Translations under genes and position numbers: made by a program
The notes under the pieces: generated by a model
Told to the model about the DNA's origin: nothing
Database searches by the model: none
Seen by the model: the letters and a program-made list of their open reading frames with translations, nothing else
Part shown: piece by piece, positions 41,652 to 53,120 of the stretch
Layout of the letters: each line of letters opens with the position of its first letter
Position numbering within the stretch: position 1 is the stretch's first letter
Assembly (NCBI GenBank): GCA_032768795.1
Contig: CP136494.1
Span: 62,001 to 126,000, forward strand
Direction: 5' to 3'
Length of the DNA stretch: 64,000 bases
Origin: Tremella fuciformis
Lineage: Eukaryota > Basidiomycota > Tremellomycetes > Tremellales > Tremellaceae

Positions 41652-44600
41652 ATGTCAGCCACCAGAGTCAACATCGACGCGATCCCAAAGCTCTCGCATG
41701 ATCCTTCGTCATATGCGCCGTGGCGGGCGGCCGTAGAAGTCGCCCTGCAGCTTGGAGACTGCTGGAATGCAGCCTTGGGCCTCGATCTCGAGCCAGGGCG
41801 CGTCGCAGCCACCGAGCGCCGCACTCGAGCTGGTTCCGTCATGCCGACAGGCTCGGATATCGGTGGAGCCATGACGAGCGAGGATAAGAAGGACTGGGAG
41901 AGGTGGCAAGCCCGAGAGAGCAGGGCGCAGGCGATGTTGAAGGGGACGGTATCAGAGGCCGTCCGGCTCGACATTGAAGACCTGCTCGCTGCAGCCAATA
42001 TGTGGCTGTATTGCGACAAAATGCACGAGGCCGACCTCCTCGAGAATCAGAGGATCGTGCACGCTCGCCTGTGGACGCTCGATCTCAGAGGCGACGCCTC
42101 TGCGGACGAAATGAGCGCTCATGTCGAGACGTTCTCCAAGGCGATTTCGGACGGCAAGCGCGTCGGGATCGTCCTGAGCGACACCGAGCGCGCTCAGAGG
42201 TTCCTCGCCACGATCCTGGACCCCGCCTTCAACATCGTGAGGGCTGAATTGGCCCCCATCGCCAAGGACAAGCAGTCTTGGGGCGTCGTGCTCTCGAAAT
42301 ACACCACCGAGATCGCGCGACGACGGGCCAGGCCGCCTCAACGGCAAGGTAATGGAGGCGGCAAACCGCTCGCAATGGCTGTCGAGCGCCGCCCTCGGTT
42401 CGAGAGAGACAAGACCAATGACGAGTGTCGACATTGCGGCAAGAAAGGTCATTGGGAGCGTGATTGCCGCAAGAAGGCTGCAGAACTGCAGCGCGGCGGC
42501 CTGCAGGGCCGCGGCGGACGCTCTGCTCGGCAGAGAGGCGGCCGAGGTGAACGCAAGGGCGTTCAAGATCGTCAGGACGTCGTCGCCGCAGCCGACAAGA
42601 GGATCACGATTCCTCCTAAGGCCGACTCGGGACTGCTCGCTGCAGCCCTGGAAGTTGACATGGATCCGTGGGCCGGTTTGACTGTTGCCGCCACCGAATG
42701 GGCCGAGCTCGATGACGACAGCAACGATCGCATCGTCTTTCCCGACCAGCTCGATGACCCGTGGTTCGAGAACGGGTCTGAAGAGGCTGGTAATGACGCT
42801 CTGTTCACCGCAGACACTCTGCAGGTCGAGTCAGAGGCCGTCGAGCCCGTCTGGGTCCTTGATAGCGGAGCTACCGACCACTTGACACCGCACAGGTTGA
42901 TCCTAAAGCGTGTTCGTCGTCTTGACAAGCCTCGAGTCTTTGGGCTAGCAAACGACACAGCCACAATGCAGGCCGTTGAGGTAGGCGAGATAGATCTTGT
43001 CCTGTCGTCTGGGCAACGCCTTACGCTCCGAGACGTCTACCACGTCCCGACAGCTCGAATCAGCCTCTGCTCCCTGTCAAGGCTGCTGCGATGGGGCTGG
43101 CGGGCCGACCTCAAAGGGGACGGCGGGACGCTCGAGCGACGGCAGGAAAGGCTAGCTCTGCGGAAGAGAGGATCGCTTTGGACCGTTCGGCTCGGGACAA
43201 CACGACCGACGATTCTGCTCACAACTGCCGTCGACACGCGCTCGCCGCTAGAAGCTGAACATCAGCGTCTAGGTCATATAGGCGTCGAGCGGCTCAAAGA
43301 GCTGGGTAGGAAAGACCTACTCACCGAGCCCTGGCGCGCCTATAAGGACGATCCGTTCGTTACCGCTGCATGCGAGGTATGCGCTCGCACCAAAATTACT
43401 AGGCCGCCGAAGGCTGGTGACGCTCCGCTGCTCAGAGGCGGCGGCGATGGTGTCGGCGTTGATGTCGACATTACCGGGCCATTTGAGACGTCTGTCGACG
43501 GGTGTGAGAACATGCTCGTAGCTATCGAGCGCTCGAGCAAGATCATTGGCGTGGTTCCGATAGGTCGCAAGTCAGAGGCGTTTGACGCTCTGCGGCAATT
43601 CCTAGCCAAGGTCGAGCGGCAACTCGGAGATCGCGTCCGAGTCATCCGCAGCGACGGCGGAGGCGAGTTCGACAGCCTGGAAGCCCGCGCGTTCTATCGG
43701 TCAGCCGGGATACAGCATTACATGACGCCTAGGTACACGCCCGAGCTCAATGGGACGGCTGAACGAATGATACGCACCATCAAAGACATGACAGCCGCGA
43801 TGTTGGCCGACAGCCGTCTACCGCACGCCTATTGGTCTTTCGCAGCCCGTTATGCCGCAGTGATCCTTATGAAGCTGTCTGTGTCAGCCCGGACGGGCCT
43901 ATCGGCCTGGAGCGCACTCACAGGACGCGAGAGAGGCCTGGAGTCCGTCCTGCGATTCGGGCAAAGGTGTCATGCGCAGATCCCGTCTCAGATCCGCCGT
44001 AAAGCGTCATTCACGACAGAGCGCGGCGAGGCGTGTCGGATACTCGGTCAGAGTGAGACTCAGAGCGGCTGGATCGTGCAGCTCGACGGCACGGGTGAGA
44101 TTGCCCATCGAAGAGACGTCAAAGTGCTCGAGATGTCGAAGGACGATGAGGCCGATTCCGGTCACGTGACCCAAAGCGACCAAGCACAGCTCATACCGGT
44201 TGGATCGATGGGAGGCAAGATCGCCAGTCATTCAAGCCAGGGTGATGATAGAGACAATCTGGAGGTATCTGAGGATCAGCAGGACTCCGGGCAAGCCCAG
44301 AAAAATGTCGCCGGGGTTGAAATCTCAGAGGAAGAGCTCACAATCAACGATCCCGCACCGGTCACCTCCAACACGCCCGAGCAGCCTCCGGTCTCTCGTC
44401 CTTCCCGCCTCCCTGTTGCCACCAATCGCTCCAGGATCCCTGTCGCAGAGCGTTGGACATACGTGCCGGTTGCCACGACACCTCTGCCACAACCAGTGGC
44501 CACAAACGAGGCCGGACGACCGATCCGAGACAAGAGACCGCCACCAAAGTTCGGTGCGATCGTCGAGCGGCTGCACAGCCCGTTCGCTTTCCTATCCGCC

Positions 44601-44833
44601 AATGCCGCCGACGGCCCCGTAATGCCTGTGGATCCCAGGAACCTGGCCGAGGCAATGGCTAGCGGCGACAGAGCAGAATGGATCGCCGCCATGGAGAAAG
44701 AGATCTCGAACATTGAGAGTAAGGGGACGTGGCGCGAGGTAAAGTTGCCTGCAGATCGCAGAGCAGTCGGTTCGCGTTGGGTATTCAAGGTCAAAACCGA
44801 TGCGGATGGCAATGTCATCAAACACAAGGCTCG
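41652..44833 (+). pseudogene. Copia gag-pol, first part
   Basis: Start ATG 41652 (a 12-codon longer frame begins with GTG and is not used). Gag about 41652-42420; CCHC zinc knuckle CRHCGKKGHWERDC at about 42426-42467; aspartic protease DSGATDHLT near 42861; GAG-pre-integrase HHCC region about 43258-43400; integrase core with D in DVDITGPF, D in IRSDGGGEF, and E in NGTAERMIRTIKDM about 43455-43790; a Pro/Thr/Ser-rich region 44330-44560; and the beginning of RT (GSRWVFKVK). The reading continues by chance into the inserted LTR to 45083. No stop occurs before the insertion, so the element was intact when it was hit. Confidence 0.92.
44829..44833. repeat. Target-site duplication GCTCG (left) of solo LTR-B copy 2
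   Basis: Repeated at 45555-45559 after the LTR. Confidence 0.92.
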
Positions 44834-45554
44834 TGTCACGCTACCTCTCTGTCTCTGTCCAAAGGCCCGTCACTGGGTGACCAAGACTCTTCGACTTCGG
44901 CGAGGATGCGCGAGACTAGGAGAGAAAGGGGCGAGGGCAAGGGCTTGGAGGACTCGTAGAGTCTCAACGAGTGCCGACGAGGGTAGTCGAAGTTGGCTAG
45001 GCAAGGCGAGGCAAGGCAAGGCGGACCGACAAGTGCTAGACCTTAGCAGCTGTCGGCGGGACGGAGCGAGAGAGAGTAAGTGAGGGAGTAGTCCCATGCA
45101 ACTCAATTGCGAGAGTACTGGAGTTCTACGAGGGCTCTGCGAGCCTTATGTATCCTACTGCCCGTCCGTCGATTCTGCGACTCTGCCTCTGCGAGCTCGA
45201 CAAGGTTTTGCCCAATGTACGTCGAGCTCATTGTTCTCTCGTTTCCCTTAGTCGAGTTCGCCGCATCCGGCGAGCTCGCTGAGTAAGCATCGAGGAGGCC
45301 TATTGTTCTTCGACGGCGAGCGTGGCGAGCACGGCGAGTCTCGAAGAGTTCCTTGCTGTCGACGAGAGCTGCGGTGACGACGGGACTTAGCTGAGCGAGA
45401 GATGCATCCTTTTGTCCGACGAATGCGGTAATTTCACGTGGGTCGGTCTTGACGAGTCGCGGCGAGCTTCGGCGAGTGCCGACGAGGACTCGACTCACGT
45501 TCCTTTGGTTCGGTCTTGCTCGGTCTTGGTGCTGCTTCGGTGTCATTCGTGACA
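44834..45554 (+). mobile_element. Solo LTR-B copy 2
   Basis: 721 bp, TGTCACGCTACC...ATTCGTGACA, with the GCTCG duplication on both sides. Complete and uninterrupted, so it defines the family. Blocks: CCTCTCTGTCTCTGTCC start, GGCAAGGCGAGGCAAGGC run, GACGGAGCGAGAGAGAGTAA, GAGAGTACTGGAG, CCTATTGTTCTTCG, end TGGTGCTGCTTCGG-TGTC. Confidence 0.95.
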
Positions 45555-45559
45555 GCTCG

Positions 45560-46990
45560 GCTCGTCGCACAGTGTTTCTCGCAGGTGCCGGGCGTCGACT
45601 TCGAAGAGACGTTTGCGCCGGTAGGCCGTCTCGGATCTCTGAGACTGTTGCTGGCTATCGCCGCCGCAGACCGCATGATCGTCGCGCAGGCGGACGTCGA
45701 AGGGGCCTACTCTACTTGAACAGCCCTATTGACACCGAGGTCTACATTCGGTATCCCGACGGCATGCGGCGGAAGTCAGGCTGCGACGCTCTGCTGCTTC
45801 TGAAAAGCCTGTACGGTCTGAAGCAGTCAGCCAGGAACTGGTGGGAAGAGCTAGGACGAGTCCTACGTCGACAAGGCTTCCGGAGGACGAATGGTGACTG
45901 GGGACTGTATGTTCGGCAGTCCCAAGGGCAAAGCCGAATTGTGCTTGTTCTGGTCTATGTCGACGACATCGTGATTGCTGCACCGTCGCAGGGGGAGATA
46001 GACGCCCTGTGGACCGCTCTCAAGGCTGAGTGGACGATCACCGTCATAGGGGATGTCGGAACTGTGCTCGGGATGAAGGTATCGCAGGACAAGGCTAGGC
46101 GGACGATCTGGCTGAGTCAGCCCGCATACATCGATAGAGTACTCGAGCGCTTCCCGGAGCACGCGAGTAGACGCTCACGATCGACACCGTTGCCGCAGGA
46201 CACGAGGACGAGGGTAGAGGACGCGTTGACAGCCCTAACGCCCTATCAAGAGCTTGTCGGATGTCTCCTGTGGCTAGCGGGCTGCACCCGCCCGGACGTC
46301 ATGTTCGCAGCCTCGTATCTATCTCGAGCGCTCGCGGCACCTACCCGTCAGCATTGGGATCTCGCACAAGGCGTCCTGACTTACCTAGCCCACACACGGA
46401 CTGTCGGGCTCAGGCTGGGCGGCAGCGACGGCGAACTGCAGGGTTGGGTAGATTCGGACTGGGCGGGTTGCAAGGACACTCGGCGGTCAACCACAGGCTG
46501 GTTGATGGAGTTCAGGGGGTCGGCGATCACCTGGTCGTCTCGCAGACAGGCCACAGTCTCGACATCGACAGTTGAGGCCGAATACATCGCTGTCGCCGAA
46601 GCAGCCAAGGAGGCGGTTTGGCTCAGGAACCTGTTGGGTGAGCTAGGTCTCGCTCAGAGCGGGCCAACACCGCTCTCCTGCGACAACCAAGGGTCCATCC
46701 GACTCGCAGGACAGCCTACTACTCACTCTCGAACCAAACATATCGACATAAAGCATCATTTGATCCGGGAACTTGTTGACACAGGCAAAGTCAGCCTGCG
46801 GTACGTCAGCTCTGCAGACCAGAAGGCAGACATCCTCACCAAGTCGCTCCCCGCCGCCGCCCACGCGCGCCATTTTGAAGCTCTGGGTCTGGGCCGTCCG
46901 CCTGCCGGCGCGGAGCGCGCTCTTGTCCACCTAGCGGCCGCAATCAGCGATCTAGAAGACGTCGACGGTAGCGAGAAGACGTTGAACTAG
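45560..46990 (+). pseudogene. Copia pol, second part (RT end and RNase H)
   Basis: Resumes exactly in phase after the solo LTR (LVAQCFSQVPGVDF, ETFAPVGR). A 5 bp tandem duplication CTACT at 45707-45716, inside the DVEGAYLNS motif, then shifts the frame, so the pol is broken independently of the LTR. After it: RT catalytic YVDDIVIA near 45957, LGMKVSQD, and RNase H with GWVDSDWAG, STVEAEYIA, CDNQGSIRLA and RTKHIDIKHH, stop TAG 46988-46990. All residues expected for Copia RT/RNase H are present. Confidence 0.93.
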
Positions 46991-47300
46991 GTAAATCGTG
47001 CAGGAAGGTGCGCGATAGGGCGTAGCACCGTATTTTGATTTTATTTTAGGTTTTTAATTCTAATTTGTTGTTTGCTGGTTCTCAGGTAGTTTGATGAGCA
47101 CAATTCTTTGATCTTTGATTCCGTTAGACGGGAGGGGTGGGACGACCCCCGCACCCCCGCCCTCCCCCTCTCCCTCCCCGCCTCTTACCCCCTTGCGCCT
47201 GACGGTGCATGTAGCTCAACCCTGACGGGTCAAGCATCCGGCTGCGCCGGATGTAGTTGTCATATCAGCCATACCTGTGTGATCTCCATTGCATGCCTAC
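46991..47300. other. Copia 3' flank
   Basis: A T-rich stretch (47031-47070) after the stop, then C-rich sequence. No gene. Confidence 0.4.
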
Positions 47301-47320
47301 TGTCACCTCGGCCACGCCTC

Positions 47321-47704
47321 TGTCACGTCGGCCATGCCTCCATGATCACCAGCGCACGCCTACGAGCCTCGTTCCAGCCCAGCACGCCCGTCAAACCCGT
47401 GAGCCTATTGTCGATCCTTGAGTAGCCTCGACGACGCTAGAGCTCGAGCCTCGTCGATGGTGTTTCAAGGAGAAAGCCCGAGGCGGTGCAGAGGAGGCCA
47501 CGGGTGATATATATACCAGTCCTCACCCGTAGACCATCCTTAGCACCGTGGTATTGAGTCCCATGGATAGAAAGTAACGGCGCAGCCGTGTTGTTGACGC
47601 GCAAGAGGCTGTAGGGTACACCTTCTTGTGGAAGACAGAGACAGATTGACAGAGAGCACGTGTGAGAGGGCCTATCAGTCGACGACCGGCCTGGCCCCGT
47701 GACA
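47321..47704. repeat. LTR-G, tandem copy 1
   Basis: TGTCACGTCGGCC...CCCGTGACA. Contains CCATGATCACC, GGTGTTTCAAGGAGAAAGCC, a TATATATACC box (near 47508) and TGGTATTGAGTCCCATGG. Immediately followed by a second copy; the period is about 366 bp. Confidence 0.7.
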
Positions 47705-48068
47705 GCCTCCATGATCACCAAGGCATGCCTGCAACCTTGTCCCAGCCCAGCACGCCTGTCAGACACAGAAGCACCTCGTCAAAGCTCAAATGCCCTCAGC
47801 GAGCCTTGAATAGCCTCAAAGACGGTGTTTCAAGGAGAAAGCCCGAGGCGATGTAGAGGCGGGCGCGGGTGTTATATATACAAGCTCACACCAATAGACT
47901 GTCCTTAGCACTGTGGTATTGAGTCTCATGGATAGAGATTAATGGCGCAGCCATGTTGTTGACGCACGAGAGGCTGTAGTGAGCACCTTCTTGCAGAGAA
48001 CAGCAGCAGATTGATAGACAGCACGTTGAGAGGGCCCATCAGTCAATGACCGGCCTGGCTGCATGACA
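47705..48068. repeat. LTR-G, tandem copy 2
   Basis: Repeats copy 1 from CCTCCATGATCACC to GGCTGCATGACA, with its own TTATATATAC box (near 47873). The first ~15 bases of the unit are missing. Two head-to-tail copies could be a tandem LTR product or a duplicated segment. Confidence 0.7.
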
Positions 48069-48580
48069 GCAAGCAAGTCTCATCAGACTTGGCTTATTCT
48101 GACCCTAGTGGTGCAGTGATAGCAGCTGGAGAGTGTAGTAGCTATGTAGGTGATAGGCCTTGTCACAGATGTCCATCCATCAGCCTCATGCATGCATGAT
48201 TCTCTGAGGAAAGGCAATTGGGGGCACTGCAAGGATGGCCGGAATTTTTCTATTTAATCCCCCCATTTGCCGTTTTCAGCACGTGTTTGGCACGTGGACC
48301 CGCAGAATTCACCCCCGTAAGAGCTACGCAAGCTACGCTGATGACAAAGTCAGTCGCGCTCAGATTCGTCTGCCACACCACGTGGTCGACCCAAAAAGCC
48401 GAAATGCCGCTAGTCAAACCCATCAGCCTGAAGGAGGTAGAGTTGTTGGACCGTGCGACGCTCGCGACGTGCGATCCTGGGCCTATGTCATCCTGGAGCG
48501 AAGATCAGCAGGCTTGGGGATGCCCGGTGGGTCCTTGGCACAACCGCCAGACCTGTCGCGGCCACCTGCAGCCTGCAGAC
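48069..48580. other. No supported gene
   Basis: Two overlapping short plus frames (48218-48598 and 48235-48669), neither recognised. Confidence 0.3.
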
Positions 48581-48748
48581 TTCGAGGGGGAGTGTTGAAC
48601 AATAGGCCCCGAGAGACGCCTCATAGGGTCAGAATTGCCTCTTGCGGCCAAATGAGTAACCTTATGTAGATGGCTTGAGCAGAGCGACAGCTCATAAGTA
48701 GAGAACTGCAGAGATGGACGAATGCATAGCTCTCATCGTTGTGTAACA
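48581..48748 (+). repeat. Polypurine tract plus LTR-F copy 2
   Basis: CGAGGGGGAG (48583-48592) directly followed by TGTTGAACAATAGGCC...GTGTAACA (48593-48748, 156 bp). A GGGGGAG tract immediately before TGTTG is the usual Copia 3' junction. Similar to copy 1 (39627) in its first ~55 bases (ATAGG/ACGCCTCATAG/GAATTGCCTCTT). Confidence 0.65.
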
Positions 48749-51700
48749 TTCAAGCCGCAACCAGCAGTGTACTGTACCATCTTCACCACGAGTCGCAACA
48801 TAATTACCCGAGCACACAGAGTGTCTGATATCTAGTCATCGCCTCAACCCATTTATGTAGAGTTTCGATGCAACTGAGTGAGATCGTGTCATGGTGCAGA
48901 CGCGATCACAGCGTTGCTTTAGTGACACGGCGTAGAGTATCTCTTCGCGCGGCCTCAGCGCAGGGTTCCACTCATCATCGAGCGAGCGCTATCCTGGATC
49001 TACCTACACAATACTGAGGACGAAGCCCTCTTGCGAGAGCTTGGCGATCGCACGTGAGGATATATCTATATCTTTTGTAGACATTCAAGTTCAGACACCG
49101 GGGTCGTCTCACTACACCGTACGTGGTGCATGGTCTGCTCAATGGAGCGAGACAGTGATCTATAACAGTAATGATATTGTCATGAGTGACAACTAGGGCG
49201 CATCACCCACTCCAACCTTGATCTGCTTTCTGCTGTTCCTCCGTAGGTCAGGTGGCATTGCCAGGGCGACGTGGGCGTCCACCTCCAGAGCAGATTTTCC
49301 AAGGCCTCTTTGCACATAACTTAGAGGGTTCACCCTCAGGCTTTACTGTATCGCAGCAACGCCACGTTCGATGCAGGTCTGCAGAATGACCCATATCGCC
49401 CCGTTCTCCATCTTCTTGATATTTGGTGTATCTTCAATGTTCGCTCGTTTCATCGGGCATCGGGGAAGCGAACGCGACTGCACATTTTCAAGATTGACCA
49501 CGTAGCGAGATCGCGTGAAGCAAATAAATACGGGATCGTCTCGGAAGGTAAGCGAGTCCGTCACTCATTGCCCACTGACAGCCATGACCGTCAATGGCGC
49601 CGCCAGCGGCTCTTCACCGCTGGTCATACTGGCGGTGGCGTTGACGGGCAAGTACAATACTGAACATACGCCGCTGGGGACGTCGAGACAGATATTTTGG
49701 AGCACAGCAGTGAGGCAAGCGGATGACTGCCAGAACGCCTTTCGGTTGCCCCTGCGGCGCAGCCCAGCTCATCCCGTTTCCATTCGACCGACATAACAAT
49801 GCCGCTGGCGCTGTCTGGAGGTGAGCCAACGTGCAGCGTTGTGTACAGCAGCTAATGGAGACAGTACTCTTACACATGGACTGACGCGTCAAGTGGACGG
49901 CCTCTTGCCTCTCGGTCAATACCTCGGCAGATAGTGAGCATGCTCTGCCCATTGCAATCTACCGTAGCACACTCACAGGGTAGAGTAGAGAATTGGCGCG
50001 CTTCCCCAGACTCAGGTGCGTGCTGCGCAAATGGCGAGGACATGACCGCGTCGAGGGGTCAGGCGATGGATGCAGGCGGGATTATGTACACAGTCCGCCT
50101 GCCTTGGCTATCCAGCTAGCTGGTGGGCGCTGTTAACAGACCGCAGCTACGGGACCGGGACCGGGACCGCCGAGAGTACCCAAATCCTCCTACTGGCGCT
50201 ATCTCTTTGGCGGGGCGGCGCGTCACAGTGCATCACAATGCCCAACGCGGGTCGGGTCGCGAGGATGGTATGGTAAACGCTCGATGGGCCGGTGACAAAC
50301 CAATTTCAGCTCATACAGCGGTGTATGTTCATGGACCATAGTGGGTCTCGGTCGGACTGGCTGGTACCTCCGTCGCGCTTTTTACCAAGGTCCAAGGTCT
50401 TTGGCTTCGACTCGAGTCCACTCGGCAGCATAGTGTGAAGAAAGGCTCGTAGCGAGAGATGATAATCGGCAAACATCTCGGTACAGTTCGTGACGCTCCG
50501 GGCTTGTCCTCGCCGACGCTCTGGGGCGGCCAGTTGCGCCCCTCGTTGGGCCACGCGCGCGCAGGTCCTGAGCCTGCGAGTGCAGCGAGGAGAGCGTGCT
50601 CATGCGCTCACGAGATTTCTGCCGAGGAGGTAGGCGTTACGGCTGTACTGTGCTGTACTGTACATGGTGTTTGGGCAATGTGATGACGAGTGGCAGCGCC
50701 GACGAGATCTCCACGCTCCATCCACAATGGTAAGCTACTCGTATCTGTTCTTTGGGTTTTCTCGCTTGATTTACTACTGTATTTCCTGTGCATACCAGAG
50801 GCAGATCGGGGCTACTCTACGAGTAGAGCTTGCAGCGGCGTTCGCTACGAGTGCCTACTGCGGGATTCGGACCAGTCGAGTCCCGGCCCACGTTTCAGCA
50901 TACGTCGTGCCGACTCGGATATTGAGCTCACGCGATAGAGTATCTGATATTCACGAACCAGAGTCGAGAGGACCCGCCGCATGCAGAGCAGACACGTCGA
51001 AGGATATGTATAGACTCGAGACGTTGTTTTTCGTACCTACCTCGGCGCGCAAGGCTAAAGTAAAGGCCCGGGCGACCACTCGGGCGACAGCCACCTCGCA
51101 GCTCGAACACTCGCTGCAGTGCACCCACCTACCTCGCCATGCAAGGAGGGCGCAGTAGAGGACACGTTCATCGCCGCGCCGCGCTGCTGCATGGAGAGAT
51201 GTCGGGCGATTGGTCGCCCGGTCCAACTATATACGACCACGACCAGCTACCGCCCCACGCCGCGTTTCGTCTCTCGGCAAGGGAAGGAATCGCACAAGGT
51301 GACTGGGGAAGAGTTGTCAAGGTGCCAGGGGGTCGGTCCCCACGTATGGATGGGCCAAGCGGTATGTACCTCTCGGCCGTCAAGCCTGGGTGACACGACA
51401 AGTTGAGCGCGACGAGCAAGGTGACGCACAAGTATCAGGCAAGTTCTGACCTCCCGAGGACTGATACGACAGGGGGGAGCGGACCGTTCAGGCCGAAGTA
51501 CAGTAGATCCAAGGGGCGCGAAAACAACCGCGATGGGACAACGAGGCGAAGGCGACTGGCATCACTGTCCCTGCTCTTGCGCTCGTGCTTGGAGCTGCAA
51601 TCACCCGTTATTCAACATATGTATATGCAGTCAAAAGTCCCCACTCCCGAGTCGATCGCTGGACTTTTGTTCTCATCAAGTGTCACGGTCTTGGCTGAGC

Positions 51701-53120
51701 TGACTAGAAGACTGCTCCTCGTCAAGGTGTCCTCTGGCTGCTTTGTGATCGTGATTGCGGTGATGGCGAGATGAACCTGATCATTAGAGTACTCATATGG
51801 GAGGAGCGTGCCAAGATTCTCACTGCACGCCCTCCTTGCGACACGACGACGTGGTTGTTGTCCAGTATTGACGCTACGTATGATGATCGGTGCTGTCAAA
51901 CGAGAGACAGGCATCTACCTGGGTGACCACTGGCACTATCGGATGGGCTGAGCTCTTCGGCAATGCATGATCTGGTCTGAAAGGAGAACACTCGTCACCG
52001 CCAAGAGGGGCGACGAGAGATCGCAGCGGCCTGTGAGCTCACCTGTGATGCGAGGACCACCGACACAGAGGTTAACGAGGGAGGTCAATGTCATGCTAAC
52101 GCGACAATTCCTCACGCGTACCAGACGTTGAGAGGTTCCGTGTGATCCATTCGAGGCTGCTCAACTCAGGCAGGGATGAACGATGACGGCGGGCCGCTGC
52201 AGAGGGTCGGGTGGCTGAAACGCTTAGGGTTACAAAGGGGGCCTTCCTGTGGAACGTTGCTCTCAAGACGACTACCAGCCAGCCAGCCAGTCAGCCCTGG
52301 ACAACATCACCGCGGCAAGATAGCCGAGGCCACCGAGACCGTCGCAGTGGTGCATAGGGGCAGGGCGACAAGGCGGAGGGGCCAAGGGTAGCCCGAAAGC
52401 ACGGGATGTACTGTAGGCCGTCGGGATGGACCAGAGAGAGACGACGGGAGGCGGGAGAACCGTCTACATCATAGAGATTGGCTGTTGGCTGTGCAGAGCC
52501 GGGACGTAGCTGCTGAGCTAGTTGAGTATGTGCATACATTGCGAGGGGTTTGACTGAAGCGCGGCCTCTCTGTCTGTGTCTCCCGTTGGCTGGACCGTAT
52601 GTAGCATGGCTGAACCGTATGAGTCGAAACGCCTGATTACCCGGATCCGCCCACGGAACACGATATGGTTAGGACGATCTTGACGTTGCAAGCGCTCACG
52701 CCTCGACCATCTCTCTCTCCCCACTGAGCTAGAGTAGCTCTGCTCTCCGCTCTGTTCTTTCTCTTATCCTGCACGCTGTCACTCCAACACGATGAATGCG
52801 CACTCCTTACAGATGTACACAGTCCGGCCCATCCCACCCAACCGATGATTGCGCACAGAAGATGACGATCAGATAGAATATAAACGCCGCCAGAAGGGGA
52901 TGCATTGCATGCAAGGGTAAAGTCAATCATGGTCGTGTAGTCATGAGCATGCAGACTCCTCCAAAGTCGCTCACGTCGTCCCTCTTGGCTGCTTTCCCTG
53001 CTCTCCGGCCTCTTCTTGTCCGGTCGCAGGCCCAATACCCAACATTTACTCTAATACCCAAGACAAGACGGATCGCAGAGCCAGACGACCTGCTCCATCT
53101 CGTGCTTGAAGGGCTCCCAC
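48749..53120. other. Largely unassigned; no supported gene
   Basis: Short frames only. The best protein-like patch is 51139-51393 plus (PPHAAFRLSAREGIAQGDWG...), with no start or splice context and no recognised family. A minus frame at about 53120-53040 (ESDEWEPFKHEMEQVVWL) probably belongs to the kinase-like gene. No element ends were found. Confidence 0.3.

Larger units (their letters stand above)
41652..46990 (+). mobile_element. Ty1/Copia retrotransposon, split by a solo LTR
   Basis: One long gag-pol frame in Copia order (gag, protease, integrase, RT, RNase H), interrupted at 44834-45554 by solo LTR-B copy 2. Matching LTRs directly beside it were not found. The short LTR-F copies at 39627 and 48593 lie outside in the same orientation but differ from each other too much to be an obvious pair for such a well-preserved coding region. 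Confidence 0.88.

Noticed and set aside
42002..44662. Multiple overlapping frames within Copia on both strands
   Set aside because: Shadow frames of gag-pol without motifs.
44834..45083. Apparent extension of the Copia protein into LTR-B
   Set aside because: Chance read-through into the inserted solo LTR; the true continuation starts at 45560.
45103..45570. 155-codon minus-strand frame in solo LTR-B
   Set aside because: Spans non-coding LTR; similar frames recur in each LTR-B copy only because the LTR sequence is repeated.
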